A DNA stretch of 48,121 bases. Origin: Sphaerosporella brunnea (lineage: Eukaryota > Ascomycota > Pezizomycetes > Pezizales > Pyronemataceae). The notes under the pieces were generated by a model that had not been told where the DNA came from, did not search any database, and saw only the letters and a program-made list of their open reading frames with translations. Made by a program: the position numbers and the translations under genes. The stretch covers positions 1 through 48,121 of the forward strand of contig VXIS01000348.1 in the NCBI GenBank assembly GCA_008704415.1. Reading direction: 5' to 3'. This document shows, in pieces, positions 10,417-20,792 of the stretch (within the stretch, counting starts at the first letter, position 1; the number at the start of each line of letters is the position of its first letter).

Positions 10417-11404
10417 TTACTGCAAATCAGACTCGTCTTGTGCTGACGCGCATACAAGGTCGTAGTCGATACACTCATCTAAGATGGACTCTGGCGACGA
10501 GATTGAGCTTGAGAGGGATTCGGGGGAGGTTGCGAGAGAAGAATCCCTCTCCGAGAGGCCAAACTCCAGATGAAGAAGACCAGACTCGTAACCAGCGTCG
10601 TGAACGCCGGCAGCGAAGAAGTCCTCAGTCCAGTCTCCTGCAGACACGGCAGGTCGCACATCAACTCAGCAGGTTGATGTGTCATGCAGGAGGACTCTGA
10701 TAGTGAATCATCTAGAGCGGAGTCGGGGTAGGAAACGGTCGTGTTGGGGTCGATGCCGTAGCATTCCAAGAAGAGTGACTCGAGATGCGCTTCGGTAACC
10801 GCCTGGGGTGGCTGGTTCGAATGTAGCTTCAGGCGTGCGTTCTCTTCCTGGACCTTCTTGAGCTGGGCGAAGAGTTGGGTATTGCTGGCGGTGAGCTTCG
10901 TGTTCGCCTCCATCAATGACTCGAACTTTTGTTTCAACATATCGCGTTCGGATTCGATCGCTTCCAACTGTTGCTTCTTCACTTCTCGCGATTTTTGAGC
11001 GGCGGCCCTGTTACGGAGCACACGCTCGACGCGACGTTGTTCCTTCTCCTCGGCGGTCTTTGCGCGCTTTCTGCAGTCAGGTTAGCGAGGGATTCCCAAA
11101 ACACGACCGTTCAGAGTGAGGCTTCATACCGAGGAGGAAGGTTGGTAGTCGGAGTTGGAAGCTGTTGGCCCCACGATTTTCTCTTCTTGATCGGTTTCGT
11201 CTCCGGCTCCGTCTTGATCTTCGGTGCCTCCGGACTCGGTGGCGGCGACGCTACGCTGCTCGGCGAGGTCTCGGCCGACATGCAGCTGCAAGGAGAGCCA
11301 TGTCGTGAGCTCGAGAAGCTGCTGTCAGGTGACGAAGCGCAGAAATCGTCGAGGCTCTCAGGCGTAGGGACGCCAAGGATGTCTACGACGGAAACGATGG
11401 ACAT
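10417..11404 (-). CDS. hacA: HacA/HAC1 bZIP transcription factor of the unfolded protein response
   Basis: Exon 1 is 11404-11130; a normal GT-AG intron (11129-11071) precedes exon 2 from 11070. The basic region and zipper start at about residue 92, with the bZIP signature N112-x7-R120 (NRAAAQKSR) followed by heptad leucines. The unspliced frame ends at 10479 (288 residues). Removing the 20-nt intron at 10669-10650 shifts the frame, and the protein then ends at 10417 (302 residues). The spliced tail (SAGDWTEDFFAAGVHDAG onward) is acidic and aromatic like an activation domain, while the unspliced tail carries a hydrophobic stretch at 245-263. HacA activates ER chaperone and secretion genes after Ire1 cleaves its mRNA. 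The leader upstream of 11404 shows no clear upstream ORF. Confidence 0.95.
10650..10669 (-). other. hacA: Ire1-type 20-nt non-canonical intron of hacA
   Basis: On the minus strand the intron CTGAGTTGATGTGCGACCTG lies between two CTG|C cleavage motifs. The 5' site sits in a 7-nt loop CTGCTGA closed by a perfect 8-bp stem, ACATCAAC with GTTGATGT (10680-10658). The 3' site sits in a 7-nt loop CTGCCGT closed by TGCGAC pairing with GTCtGCA, with one bulged T (10658-10639). Both loops fit the known CNG|CNGN rule for Ire1 cleavage. Removal of 20 nt moves the frame so that ...THQPA is followed by VSAGDWTEDF. The unspliced reading QPAELMCDLPC matches the conserved region around this intron in other filamentous fungi. 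Confidence 0.92.
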
Positions 11405-14400
11405 GGCGATGTTTGTGGACGACGAGAACTGGTTCGGGCGTGTTGATCGCGAGAGTGGCGCGTTGTTGGGATGTAAAGAACAACCACGAAGAAGAGAATG
11501 GAATTGGGGGGGGGAAGGCAGCTACTTGTGGGAGAAAGTGCGGAGGGAATGAATAATAGAAATGGGGGTACTCTTATGTAGCTTCGGTTCTCCTGAGTTT
11601 CGAGGGGCTGATCGGGATCCGCACGATGTAAAAATAATATGCATATGTGCGAGCCCGCAGCAGGCACCTGAAAAGTTCATCCGCTCTAGGCATCGAAGTA
11701 AGGGTGGGTGCATGCCTTCCTGGTTACTCTATCCATACATGCGAAATTCTACCGATATCCACGCCTAATCATACCGGTATATCCACGCCTCATTCCACCG
11801 GTCGAGATGGACATTGGAGACTTGCCGGTGAGAACTTGAACTCGACATTTTTTCCACGGCACAACCAGCTGTGGGAGGAAATCGATGTGGGCAGGTACCG
11901 TACTCTGCACACCTAGGGACTACCTGCCTGCCAACAAGTACTCGTATGTACCTCCGTGCGTTCCACGAGGCCTCGCATATGCAACACATGCAACAGCAGC
12001 ATGCACGTATGTATGTGCTCGTACCCAGAAACCGACTTCCCCATGCGGAGTCTCCGGCACCGGCCTCCGTTTCTCGAAGCCCGACCCCTTGCAGGCGAAT
12101 CGTCGGCAGTTGCTGGATCTGTCAAACGGCGCGGCCCCGGTACATCTCGCGCGGCGTGGTTGGGCGCTGGAACCGTCAGCTCGGGGCTACACATCCTTCA
12201 AGCGTGCAAGCGCCGTCTGCAGCTGCGAGGTTAGGGTTGCCAGCTCAGAGATGCAGAAACGGCAGGGCAGCAGCAGCGAACAGCGAGAAGAAAAAAAAGA
12301 AAAAAGAAAAAAAAAAAAAAAACTTTTGCGATGAGATGACCGCGATCTCGGCCGCTGCTTGCTACTTTCAAGCAACGAAGTTCTCGCATGAATTCGCAGA
12401 CATACCGACTGCAGTGCGAGATTACCCGGTCAAATAGAGCCCCCCCACATGAAACGTTTGTCCGGTTTCTGTGTCTGTTCCCGTTTCCGTTTCCGTTTCT
12501 GACTGCCCTCCTTGCCCGCTCCGCCACTCCTGCCGATTCCGTGATTCATGCAGACCACCCTCCGAGCTCGGTTCCACACTCGTGCACTGCCCTGCTCGTC
12601 CACTGCCACGACACCCCCCCCCACTCACGCTACCTCAAGCGTGCATTCGGAGAGAAGGACGGAGCACGGGCCTCTTTCATGCCCCGGCTTGACGCTGCGA
12701 GCTGGCTGGCTGGCAGATCAGCACCACGCATGAAAGCCGAGACTGGTGCACCGGCCTAAGGCGCTAGCCGCCTCTGCCGCCGATCCGATTGAGAGGTTGG
12801 AGCCGTGGGCAGATGGATGGGTGGATGGAACACTGCAACTCGCAACAACAGCGAAGCAAGTGTATCATCCATCCATCCATCCATGACGAGATACCTAGAT
12901 GCTGCTCGTGCGCCATGACCCCCCCAACATGGGTACATAAGCGAGTGCTGAATTGTGACAAGCCCACGCGTAGCTAGCCTAAGCATTCCAAATCCTTTCC
13001 ATTGGTCGTATTAAGTATCCCATTGCCAACAGTATGTTCCATCATGAACGACGACAACACATGAGTTTGAATTTACGTACGAGTACAGTACATACTAGAT
13101 ACCTGCAGAAAAGTCCAACCGATCCCCCCCCCCCCCAAGGGACCAGCCCCCGTGCGGGAAGCTCCGCAAAGATCTGCAAATCCCCCGTGGGGAAAAAGTT
13201 TCTCCGTGAGAGAAAAGCTGGACATTTTGTGCGGAGGAAAGAAATCAGGTATGTATGTAGGAGTTGAACCTCATGGCCAATGACCAGTGAAGATTGCATC
13301 CCGACGTAGCGAATGCGCAACCACAAGTGGTCCGTGAGTTGTCGAATGACTTCATGATGAGCTAACTACTCTCTGCATCGGCGAGTGAATTCGTCGAAGA
13401 GACTCGACCGAACGGAGGGCCAGGTAGATCACTGCAGGAGTGAGAGGACCTTCCACTTCGCCGACAAGGGCAGGCTAGCAGTCCGGCCCAGCACGGACCT
13501 GTCGTCGGCAATCGGAGGATCCACGATACAGGCCCCCGGCGGGTTGACGTCTCGCTTGGTCTCCGGTGCTTGGGCTTTCTCTAACCAGTAATTCCTTAGG
13601 CACATGTATCGCCGTGTCGGTAACGAGTTGGAATATACACTCAACTGCTGACTTATAATACAGGTACCGGTCAATTGATACTGCGTATCTATGGCGAAAT
13701 TTGAAATTTCCTCCGAGCCCGATGAAGATCACGATTGACGGCATCCGAGGGGCTGGGCTGGGCTGGGCTGGGCTGGCTGCGATATGTATGCCGCGGTTGC
13801 TGGCGAAGAAGAAGATCATGGCAGCAACGCAGTTAGATTCTCCGTTCCAAGGTTCCTGCAAGTCATCCGAACGTAGTAGTAGCGCTTACCCCCGATTTGT
13901 TCCACGGGAAAATTTCGGATTTCCTTTTTCTCTCCCGGATTCCCCGAGAACTTCCTCGATTTATATTGAGAGACACATACATACACACACACATAGCCGC
14001 GGCGGCCGGTTCCTTGCGATTATTGTGGGGTTTGCTCGCACGGGACAAAGGATCGCGGCTCAGCACAGGGCTTAACTCGAGCCTTTGAGTCTTCACGCGT
14101 TCTGGGGGACTTGAAGTGACAATGAAGTCAGCTTACCGATGACTATCGTATCGTAGAGTAAGAATTATACCCTAGCTACCCGCGTCCGTGTCCCGTACAT
14201 GTCCCGTCTCGTCCCTGTCCACTTCGGAAGGCAAACAAACCGAGCCGTGAGGCTAACTGCCTATGACGACGAATTACTTGTTTCCTTCCAAACGAACACC
14301 GAACACACCACCTGGGCGCCCCACATCTTGGGGAGAGAGAGAGAGAGAGACACGGAGAGACAGACACAATCTACTTAGATAGGCATCACATCAATCTGGA

Positions 14401-14580
14401 GTATCTTCCAAATACCGCATTCTATTCCCTTCACTTGCCTTACAAAGCAAGCTCAAAGCATAGCCTTGTTCCCCCACAATTGTTGCTTCCCCATATTTAC
14501 CCCAGCATCTTAACCTTCCCCGTTACCCCCCCTCCCCCACGCCATACCTCCTTCGCAACGCCCTTCCAGCTCGTCACTCG
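11405..14580. promoter_or_regulatory. Divergent upstream region of hacA (-) and the RING gene (+)
   Basis: A 3.2-kb stretch with no supported coding exon. Next to hacA it holds the pyrimidine-rich leader. Simple sequences include an A-rich run (12291-12322), TTCCGTTTCC repeats (about 12478-12500), facing GGAT/CATC arrays (12811-12886), a C run (13126-13137), GGGCT repeats (13751-13776) and a GA run (14332-14350). The part before 14581 is C-rich like a fungal leader. One TTAGGG occurs at 12231-12236 only, so there is no telomere array. Confidence 0.5.
12811..12886. repeat. Facing GGAT and ATCC microsatellites forming an inverted repeat
   Basis: A run of GATGGATGGGTGGATGG is followed about 35 bases later by CATCCATCCATCCATCCATG. 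The two blocks are complementary and could fold into a hairpin; the space between them shows no coding signal. Confidence 0.75.
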
Positions 14581-15823
14581 ATGTCGGCCTGGTCGTTGTC
14601 GGAATCGTCTAGTTTTGTTGGACTTCGGCAGGCTGCCTCGAAACTCTTTCCCGTGACCGTGGTGGCATTGTATTTACCCTCAGCCCGGGCGCAGCCGGCG
14701 GCGGCAGCAGCAGCAGCAGCAGCAGTGGTGCTACCGAAACGACAGACAGCTTATACCGGAACGGTCGACACGAGTCTAGGCACAGCACCAAGCACCAGTG
14801 TCGCCCTGATAATTCTGTACTCGATCACTGGTATCATTACCGCGCTTTTCCTCCTGATCATCGTCACAGGCGCAATTCGGGCCCACAGACACCCCGAACG
14901 CTATGGGCCAAGAGCCACGGCACGTTTCGGACGGCCTCGGCAATCGAGGGCGAAGGGTCTCGCCAGAGCTGTGCTGGATACCATCCCAATAGTCCGCTTT
15001 GGCGGTCCCTCGAGTGAGCCCCCAGAGGTGCCAAAGCCGACAGAGGACTTGGAGATGCAAGACGGGAACGCTATGCCCGAACCGGCGCCAGATGCTGAAG
15101 CAGCGACCACCGGGGAGGCAAGCGTTGTTGGTCCAGCGGAGAGGGAAGGAGGAGAAGGGGGCGCTGGAAGCAACGAGTCAGAAAACGCGGAAACCGATTC
15201 CATTGCCGCTGGAACTGTCCCGCTCACCACGACGAAAACAACCGAGGAGGCGTTGTCGTCGCAAAAGCGGTGTCCGGTGTGCATGGAAGACTTCACGCAG
15301 GGCGAAGAATTGCGGATGCTGCCCTGCCACCACCATTTCCACCCAGACTGTATCGATCCATGGCTTCTCAATGTCTCCGGCTCTTGTCCTCTGTGGTGTG
15401 TTTTTTTTCTTTTTTTTCCTCTTCTTCTTCGTCTTCCTTCCTTCCTCGAACAGCTCATACATGTACCGCACGCATACGCATGCTGACGCTGCATATAGCC
15501 GGATCGACCTCCATCCCGAACAAGAAGCGGACGGAGAAGGTGAAGCCGGGGCCGGAGAAAATGCGGGGTCCGCCAACGACGACGCCAACGAGCCCTTGCC
15601 TGCGCAACAGCAGCAGCAGCACCACGATGGCTCCAGACTGTCGCGGTATCTCCACCTCGCGCGGAGGACGAGCGGGGAAGAACGCATGGCGGCCTTGCGC
15701 CAACTGCGCGAGGAGAGCCGAGCCAGAAATCGCAACAGGAGAAGTCGCATCATCCCCGAGCTGGGGATTTCGAGGCTTGGACGGGCGATTTCGAGGCGAA
15801 ATCAGCAGCAGCCGGAGGGTTGA
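14581..15823 (+). CDS. Membrane-anchored RING-H2 E3 ubiquitin ligase
   Basis: Two exons (14581-15395, 15499-15823) give 379 residues. The N-terminus looks like a signal sequence ending near ALYLPSARAQ, followed by an Ala run encoded by GCA/GCC repeats. A single membrane span lies around SVALIILYSITGIITALFLL. A cytosolic RING-H2 finger occupies 231-272 with spacing C-x2-C-x14-C-x-H-x2-H-x2-C-x11-C-x2-C (C231, C234, C249, H251, H254, C257, C269, C272). The intron splits the last Cys codon, so the finger is complete only after splicing. The C-terminal tail is Glu/Gly- and Arg-rich. The layout resembles fungal PA-TM-RING-like or vacuolar/Golgi ligases; substrates are unknown. The T-rich intron (15396-15498) is unusually long for this window. 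Confidence 0.88.
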
Positions 15824-16319
15824 TGCTGAGACAAACCTGGCAACTAACGGAGAGGAGATATGAGACATCGATTGAACGAATTCACTCATTTTTTTTAATT
15901 TTTTTTTCAGTTTTTTTCCATTTCGTTCTCAGTCAATTGGGTGTATTCTATGTACTCTGCATTTCGGTGTTGGGATAAAATTGACCTCGTTTTTTGGTAT
16001 GTCACTCTGGTCCGTGATTTGGCGCCATCAACCATCCCGTGCTGAGTGACTCACGGAATATCACTCGTGCAGCGAATGCCGTGTCAAGGGGCTTTTTCGT
16101 CAGTTTGAAAGAGGTATATACATTGTTTCTGCTCATTCTCTACTCGTGATTGCGTATCGAGTGTCGATGCTTTCCCACAGATCTATGTAGACTGCCCGCC
16201 GTGTGGTCACTTAACTCGTGACGTAGACAGAGATTACTCGAGTAGAATAGCATCAAGCCCCACCAAAACTTTTTTTCCAACACCACCACCACCATCACCA
16301 CCACGCGCACCCCAACGAA
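15824..16319. other. Intergenic region between the RING gene and the GCIP-like gene
   Basis: About 500 bases containing the RING gene 3' end and the GCIP-like leader. T-rich tracts at 15890-15917 may belong to the 3' end. CACCACCACCACCATCACC lies just before the next start. No gene is seen. Confidence 0.6.
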
Positions 16320-17405
16320 ATGCCTTCCTCCAGCAGCAGCAGCAGCGTGGCAGCGCCCCTCGCGGCCTCGTTTTCCACACTCACATCACTAATAGCGCAC
16401 TGCCGCGCGTCGCTGCTCGCGCCGACCACCAGCACTCCTCCACCCTCCTCCTCCTCCTGCATCCCAGAAGCAAGCGCCGCCGACGCACTCGAGCACCTGC
16501 ACGCCGCGGCGACGCTGGCAAAAGCGCAGATCACGCGGCTGTCGGTGGCGCTGAAGCCGCCGGCGACGGCGGACGCGGCGGAGAAGTTCGTGCGCGAGTT
16601 CAGCGCGACGATAGTCCCGTCGCTCGCTGCTGCGGCGGCAGCGGTGGACGCGGCGGCGCACGGCAAGGCGCTGGCGAAGGAGGTGCGGCGCGCCGTCGAC
16701 GCGCTGCTGGCTAGCATCGCCGAGTATGTAGCCGCCGCCGCTGCGACCGGCGGCGCCGACAGGCTGGCCGCCACCGGCGTCGTGTGGTGCGCCGCCGACG
16801 CCGTCTTGCGCCTGAGGGACCTGGGCCTGTGTGGCGTCGTCGACGCGGCGCTGAGGGAGTGCGGCGAGATGGTGGAGGATGCGAGGGCCGAGCTGAAGGC
16901 GTGGGTCGACGGCGAGGGTGCGGGTGCGGGGGACGCCGAGGACGGGGATGAGTGGGATTTCCCCGCGGCCGGGAGGAAGGGCGCGCTCGACGCCGCCGTG
17001 AAATGCAGCGCCGAACACGCGGTGAGGAAGATGAAGCTGGTTACGATTCTGTTTGGCGCCGCCAGGAAACGGCGGCTCCTCGGCGACGCCCGATTGAGCC
17101 GTGATCCGCAGAGGGTCGACGGCATTGCCGACGTTTCCAAAGAGATATCTGCGCTGGTGGACGATCTGGGGACCGCGTTCTACGAGGATGAGGCCGTGGA
17201 AGTCGTGGTGAGTGCCGCCGCTCCTCGACCCGATTGTGTGTGCTTGTCAGTGCTGACGATGACCATTCAGGATCAAGCGAGGGAGAAGCTTGTCACTAAG
17301 GCGGTCGCTCTGGCGGAACTGTGCGTCTTGGGCAACACAGGTGAAAAGGATGCGTACTCGGGGTGGTTTGAGAACTGTAAATCCGCGTTGCAGAAATCTT
17401 CATGA
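16320..17405 (+). CDS. GCIP/CCNDBP1-like protein (cyclin-D1-binding protein 1 family)
   Basis: Two exons (16320-17207, 17271-17405) give 340 residues. The protein is largely helical and alanine-rich, with an acidic patch and the sequence DGDEWDFPAAGRK at about 203-215, and conserved-looking helices before and after (for example KCSAEHAVRKMKL). Length and layout suit fungal members of the Grap2/cyclin-D-interacting family, whose role in fungi is poorly known; the assignment rests on overall resemblance. The 63-nt intron is a multiple of three without an in-frame stop, so its retention would add 21 residues. GC content of exon 1 is very high. Confidence 0.6.
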   Translation: MPSSSSSSSVAAPLAASFSTLTSLIAHCRASLLAPTTSTPPPSSSSCIPEASAADALEHLHAAATLAKAQITRLSVALKPPATADAAEKFVREFSATIVPSLAAAAAAVDAAAHGKALAKEVRRAVDALLASIAEYVAAAAATGGADRLAATGVVWCAADAVLRLRDLGLCGVVDAALRECGEMVEDARAELKAWVDGEGAGAGDAEDGDEWDFPAAGRKGALDAAVKCSAEHAVRKMKLVTILFGAARKRRLLGDARLSRDPQRVDGIADVSKEISALVDDLGTAFYEDEAVEVVVSAAAPRPDCVCLSVLTMTIQDQAREKLVTKAVALAELCVLGNTGEKDAYSGWFENCKSALQKSS

Positions 17406-17598
17406 CACCAAGTCGAGTTGCTACATCATTCGCAAGACAATGTGTTTTCCTGGTCCGAAGGCCTCGCGGAACTGCTTGCGGCAGCACTCTCAGTGTTGAA
17501 CGATCACGGGCTCAATCTGGAGACATCTATAGAGTGTCGTTGGCGAGGCCGTAGATAATATATACACGCTGTGACCACAAGCAACAATGATGCACAAT

Positions 17599-18651
17599 CT
17601 ACTCGTTCTTCCACTCGGGCTTCTGCTTGTTGGCAAACGCAGTCATTCCTATCCAATCCCCCCCCCATCAGCACCAAAATCATTGCCATCACTTGCCGCG
17701 CAAAACTTACCAATCTTCTGATCCTGGGTCGCGAACAGCGCATGGAAGATTCGCCTCTCGTACTTGACACCCTCATGCAAGCTGGTCTCATAAGCCTGGT
17801 TGACGACCTCCTTCGCTGCCTTGACAGCCAGCCTTCCATAGCCCGCAATGGTCTCGGCCGTGTCCAGGGCGCCCTCGACGCACGCCTCGGGGGTCTCGAA
17901 CACCTTGCTCGCGAGGCCCCATTGCTCCGCCTCGGCGCCGCTGAAGTTCTTTCCGGTCAGAACGATTTCCATCGCCTTGCTCTTTCCGACGGCACGGGTA
18001 AGCCTCTGGGAGCCGCCGGCGCCGGGTATGATGCCGAGCTTGATTTCGGGCTGCCCGAAGTTCGCCTTGGGGCCGCAATACAGGATGTCGGCCATCATCG
18101 CCAGCTCGCACCCGCCGCCCAACGCGTGTCCGTTCACCGCCGCGACGATCGGCTTGCTGATGTTGGTGATGTCGGACCACAACTTGATGAAATCCTTGCC
18201 GTAGGCCTCGGGAAACGTAAGGTCTTTCATCTCCTTGATGTCCGCGCCAGCTTTTTTTTTACCAACATCATCATCATCAGCTTCCCACCCCACCCCACCC
18301 GCACAGGAAGGGAAAGCGCGCACCAGCAAATGCCCTCTCGCTTCCGGTCAACACCACGGCGCCGATCTCGGGAGACGCCTCGAATGCCGAAAGCGCGGAA
18401 TTGAGCTCCTTCATCAACGGCGTGCTGAGCGCGTTCAGCGCCTTGGGTCGGTTCAACGTAACTACAGCAGCCCCGTCAGTCACTACTGCACACATGCCCT
18501 CCTCTTCCAGCTCGAGCAATTAAATCAATAAAACCAATCACATACTCTGCCCAACACCAGGCCGCGGGGTAGAGGTGAGGATGAATTCGTAAGCATTGGT
18601 GGATTGATAGCGGATGCTTTGGAAGGGACGCGAGATGCCTGCCGCCACCAT
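17599..18651 (-). CDS. ech1: Mitochondrial enoyl-CoA hydratase (crotonase family)
   Basis: Four exons (18651-18546, 18461-18324, 18250-17711, 17648-17599) give 277 residues. The start MVAAGISRPFQSIRYQST is short, basic and Ser-rich, as expected of a mitochondrial presequence. Crotonase features follow: ITLNRPKALNALS, the oxyanion-hole block AFAAGADIKEM, and GGGCELAMMADI and FGQPEIKLGIIPGAGG with the two catalytic Glu residues. The chain ends MTAFANKQKPEWKNE. Junction codons restore ITLNRPKALN and AAGADIK exactly, which supports the splice choice. It hydrates 2-trans-enoyl-CoA in mitochondrial beta-oxidation or branched amino-acid breakdown. It is convergent with the GCIP-like gene (about 190 bp apart). 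The family includes many specificities. Confidence 0.92.
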
Positions 18652-19168
18652 AGGCAGACGGGTCGATAGGTGGATCGGGCGGAGGAAGGACATTGCGTTT
18701 GAGTTTGGGGGGTACTGTGATTGGTGATGATGATGAGAAGGGTGCTTTGTAGAATGTAGGTAGCTTCACCTCTTCCTCCCACCCCCACATGCGTTGAGCG
18801 GGAACCGAGGACAACAGACCGAGCGAGACCGCGTCGAACGTCATTGCCGTTGGTCCGTTGCTATGCGATCGGCGTCCTCCGTGCTTGGAGGCTCGCCGCA
18901 TCACAGCTCACCACTCGGGTGCTGCAATGCGATTGGAGGCCGTGGAAGTAAATAAGAGGTAGGTAAACTGGTATCTCCGGAATACCTCATCCTACGGTAT
19001 CTAGAAATACATACACCCTGACCAAAAGCGGAGGAAGATAAATAAACACGAAGACGAAGATGAACTATTACAACAAGAACTAATACCCCTATGGAAAAAG
19101 TTGATCGAAAAAGAAGCAACCGAAAAACGCCATCCAATTCCTGTTCATCCCCAGTGTTCACATTCAGT
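18652..19168. other. Intergenic region between enoyl-CoA hydratase and the GPHR gene
   Basis: Both flanking genes run on the minus strand, so this holds the hydratase promoter and the GPHR gene 3' end. Open frames across it are probably chance. An additional upstream hydratase exon cannot be excluded, but none is needed for the protein. Confidence 0.5.
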
Positions 19169-20792
19169 TCATAACTGCTTGGTGAGCGTTCCACTCTCCA
19201 GATCTAGTTCTGGTTCCCACGCAGCCCGCAGTTTCCTGACGGCCACCAACGCAACCGCAGTCAACAATGCCGCAAAGAGAAATAGTCCGTCAAACCAGTG
19301 ATCGACGAATGAAGGGTCTAGAGGCGCCCCCAGGGACTCCGTTATGACTGTACTCATGCTGGGCGGTAAATTGCTCCGCAGAAGAAGTGCGGAGGCCAAG
19401 ACGTAAACCGCGCTGATTTGCGAAAAGAAGAGGGCCAGATTGGGGTGATTGTCTCCTTTGACGGCGGGTGCGACTCGCATCACCATCTTCAGCGTTGTCA
19501 TAACGGACCCGAAAGAACCAGCAATGATGACACCTGATAGAAGGAAACCAATTTGTCGCGACCACGCTGCACGATCCAAATGAGGATCCCAATAGGCCGC
19601 CAGCAGAGCAAGAACGTTGTTGATGGGATCGCTTCGTGAAAAAGAGCTACTGCGCCCCAAGAGAGGTAGGTGGGCGAGTGTCGTTGCAGCGATGCGGTAG
19701 ATACAATATACCGAGAAGCCCCAGTATACTGTCGTGAGAATGCGTCCAGTCGCTGACCGGGCATATTGTTGGAAGGCCAAATGTCGCTGCAGTTCTGCCA
19801 GTTCGGAGGAGAGAGAGATGCGCATTGTTTCTAGCCCAGCAACTTCCTTGAGCAGCACTGCATGCTCCTGCGAATCCGGGTCACCGCGTAAGGTGGACAT
19901 CATTTTAGTCATGAGACTCTCCTGGCTGGAATCCCTCTCCTGCATCCGTTTTTCGATGTACCGCAGTTTGTTCCTTTTGCCGTTCAGCAATTCTGTCGTG
20001 GCATCAAGTCCAGCTTGAGCGCGTGAGATGTCGGCATCGGAAACCTGCCGTTGCTTTGCGATGAAGCTGTGCCATGGAGTTGAGACGCAGCCGAATCCCG
20101 AGAGCAGAGCCATGAGGGAGACTCCGACGACCCCAACCCTGGCCAAACATTCCTCGCTCAGCGTCCGCGAATTCGTAGCCCATAGCCCCATCTTTTCACT
20201 CCTTATGGGCAGCTTGTCACCCAAGGTCCAGAAAATCCAGAGCCATGCGGTAAATCCGCCAATCACCACCGCTGTTCGCCTGGTGCGGTTCCATCGTCCC
20301 TCCACCAGGGAGTAGAGCTCCAGTAAAGGTATAACCGCAATCAGGCACACAAGCAACACACTCACTACCGTCCTAAAAGCGAGTTGACGAGCATCGCTAT
20401 CAACCCAATCGCTAACCTATTGTAGCCCTATGTTAGCCTATCGCGGTGAATGACTCCGATATTCTAAAGCGTGCAATCAATCAAGTTGACATGATGCTAC
20501 TGACCTCGCAAAGCACCAGCTCGGCCAAGACGCCCGTTGCTCCCAGTGTGGTGCTAAAAGCTATCGCAGAGATCCGTTTGCGAAGACGACTCTCGAGGTC
20601 GCGACGTGAACCAGCACCGCACAGTGCAGGAAAGAGACGATGTAGGACGACGATGCAGATGACCGAGAAAGTAAGGACAAACGGAAGCGAGGCGAAGAGT
20701 AGGTGCGGGGTGGATGGAGCTCGGTGGGGGATGCACTCGTCATCGCATTTTTCGGGAGCGCCAAAGCCCATCGAAGGCGGCTCTGGACCCAT
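19169..20792 (-). CDS. Golgi pH regulator/GPR89-type multi-pass membrane protein
   Basis: Two exons (20792-20505, 20416-19169; intron starts GTCAGT) give 511 residues. At least eight hydrophobic segments are visible, among them LPFVLTFSVICIVVLHRLF, VSVLLVCLIAVIPLLELYSL, VIGGFTAWLWIFWTL and VVGVSLMALLSGFGCVSTPW. The last contains the SGFG..(S/N).P(W/Y) element characteristic of the GPHR family. A long hydrophilic coiled-coil-like loop (about 230-300, ELLNGKRNKLRYIEKRMQE) separates the N- and C-terminal membrane halves, again as in GPHR. Animal members are Golgi anion channels that set Golgi pH; plant members were proposed as abscisic-acid-binding GTGs. The fungal role is little studied. Confidence 0.85.

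Noticed and set aside
10641..10650. Alternative hacA 3' cleavage at CTG|CAG (29-nt intron)
   Set aside because: The frame would also fit, but the site lacks the paired 7-nt loop seen for CTG|CCG, and a 20-nt intron is the known length in filamentous fungi.
12811..12886. CRISPR-like or structured RNA repeat
   Set aside because: Plain GGAT/ATCC microsatellites without unique spacers; eukaryotic context.
13260..13300. tRNA-like B-box (GAGTTGAACCTC, reverse strand)
   Set aside because: No matching A-box, acceptor stem or anticodon arm at the right distances.
14901..15889. Minus-strand frames over the RING gene
   Set aside because: Mirror-frame shadows of a clear RING-H2 coding sequence in GC-rich DNA.
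16295..17140. 281-codon minus-strand frame
   Set aside because: Ala/Ser-rich antisense shadow of the GCIP-like exon caused by high third-position GC.
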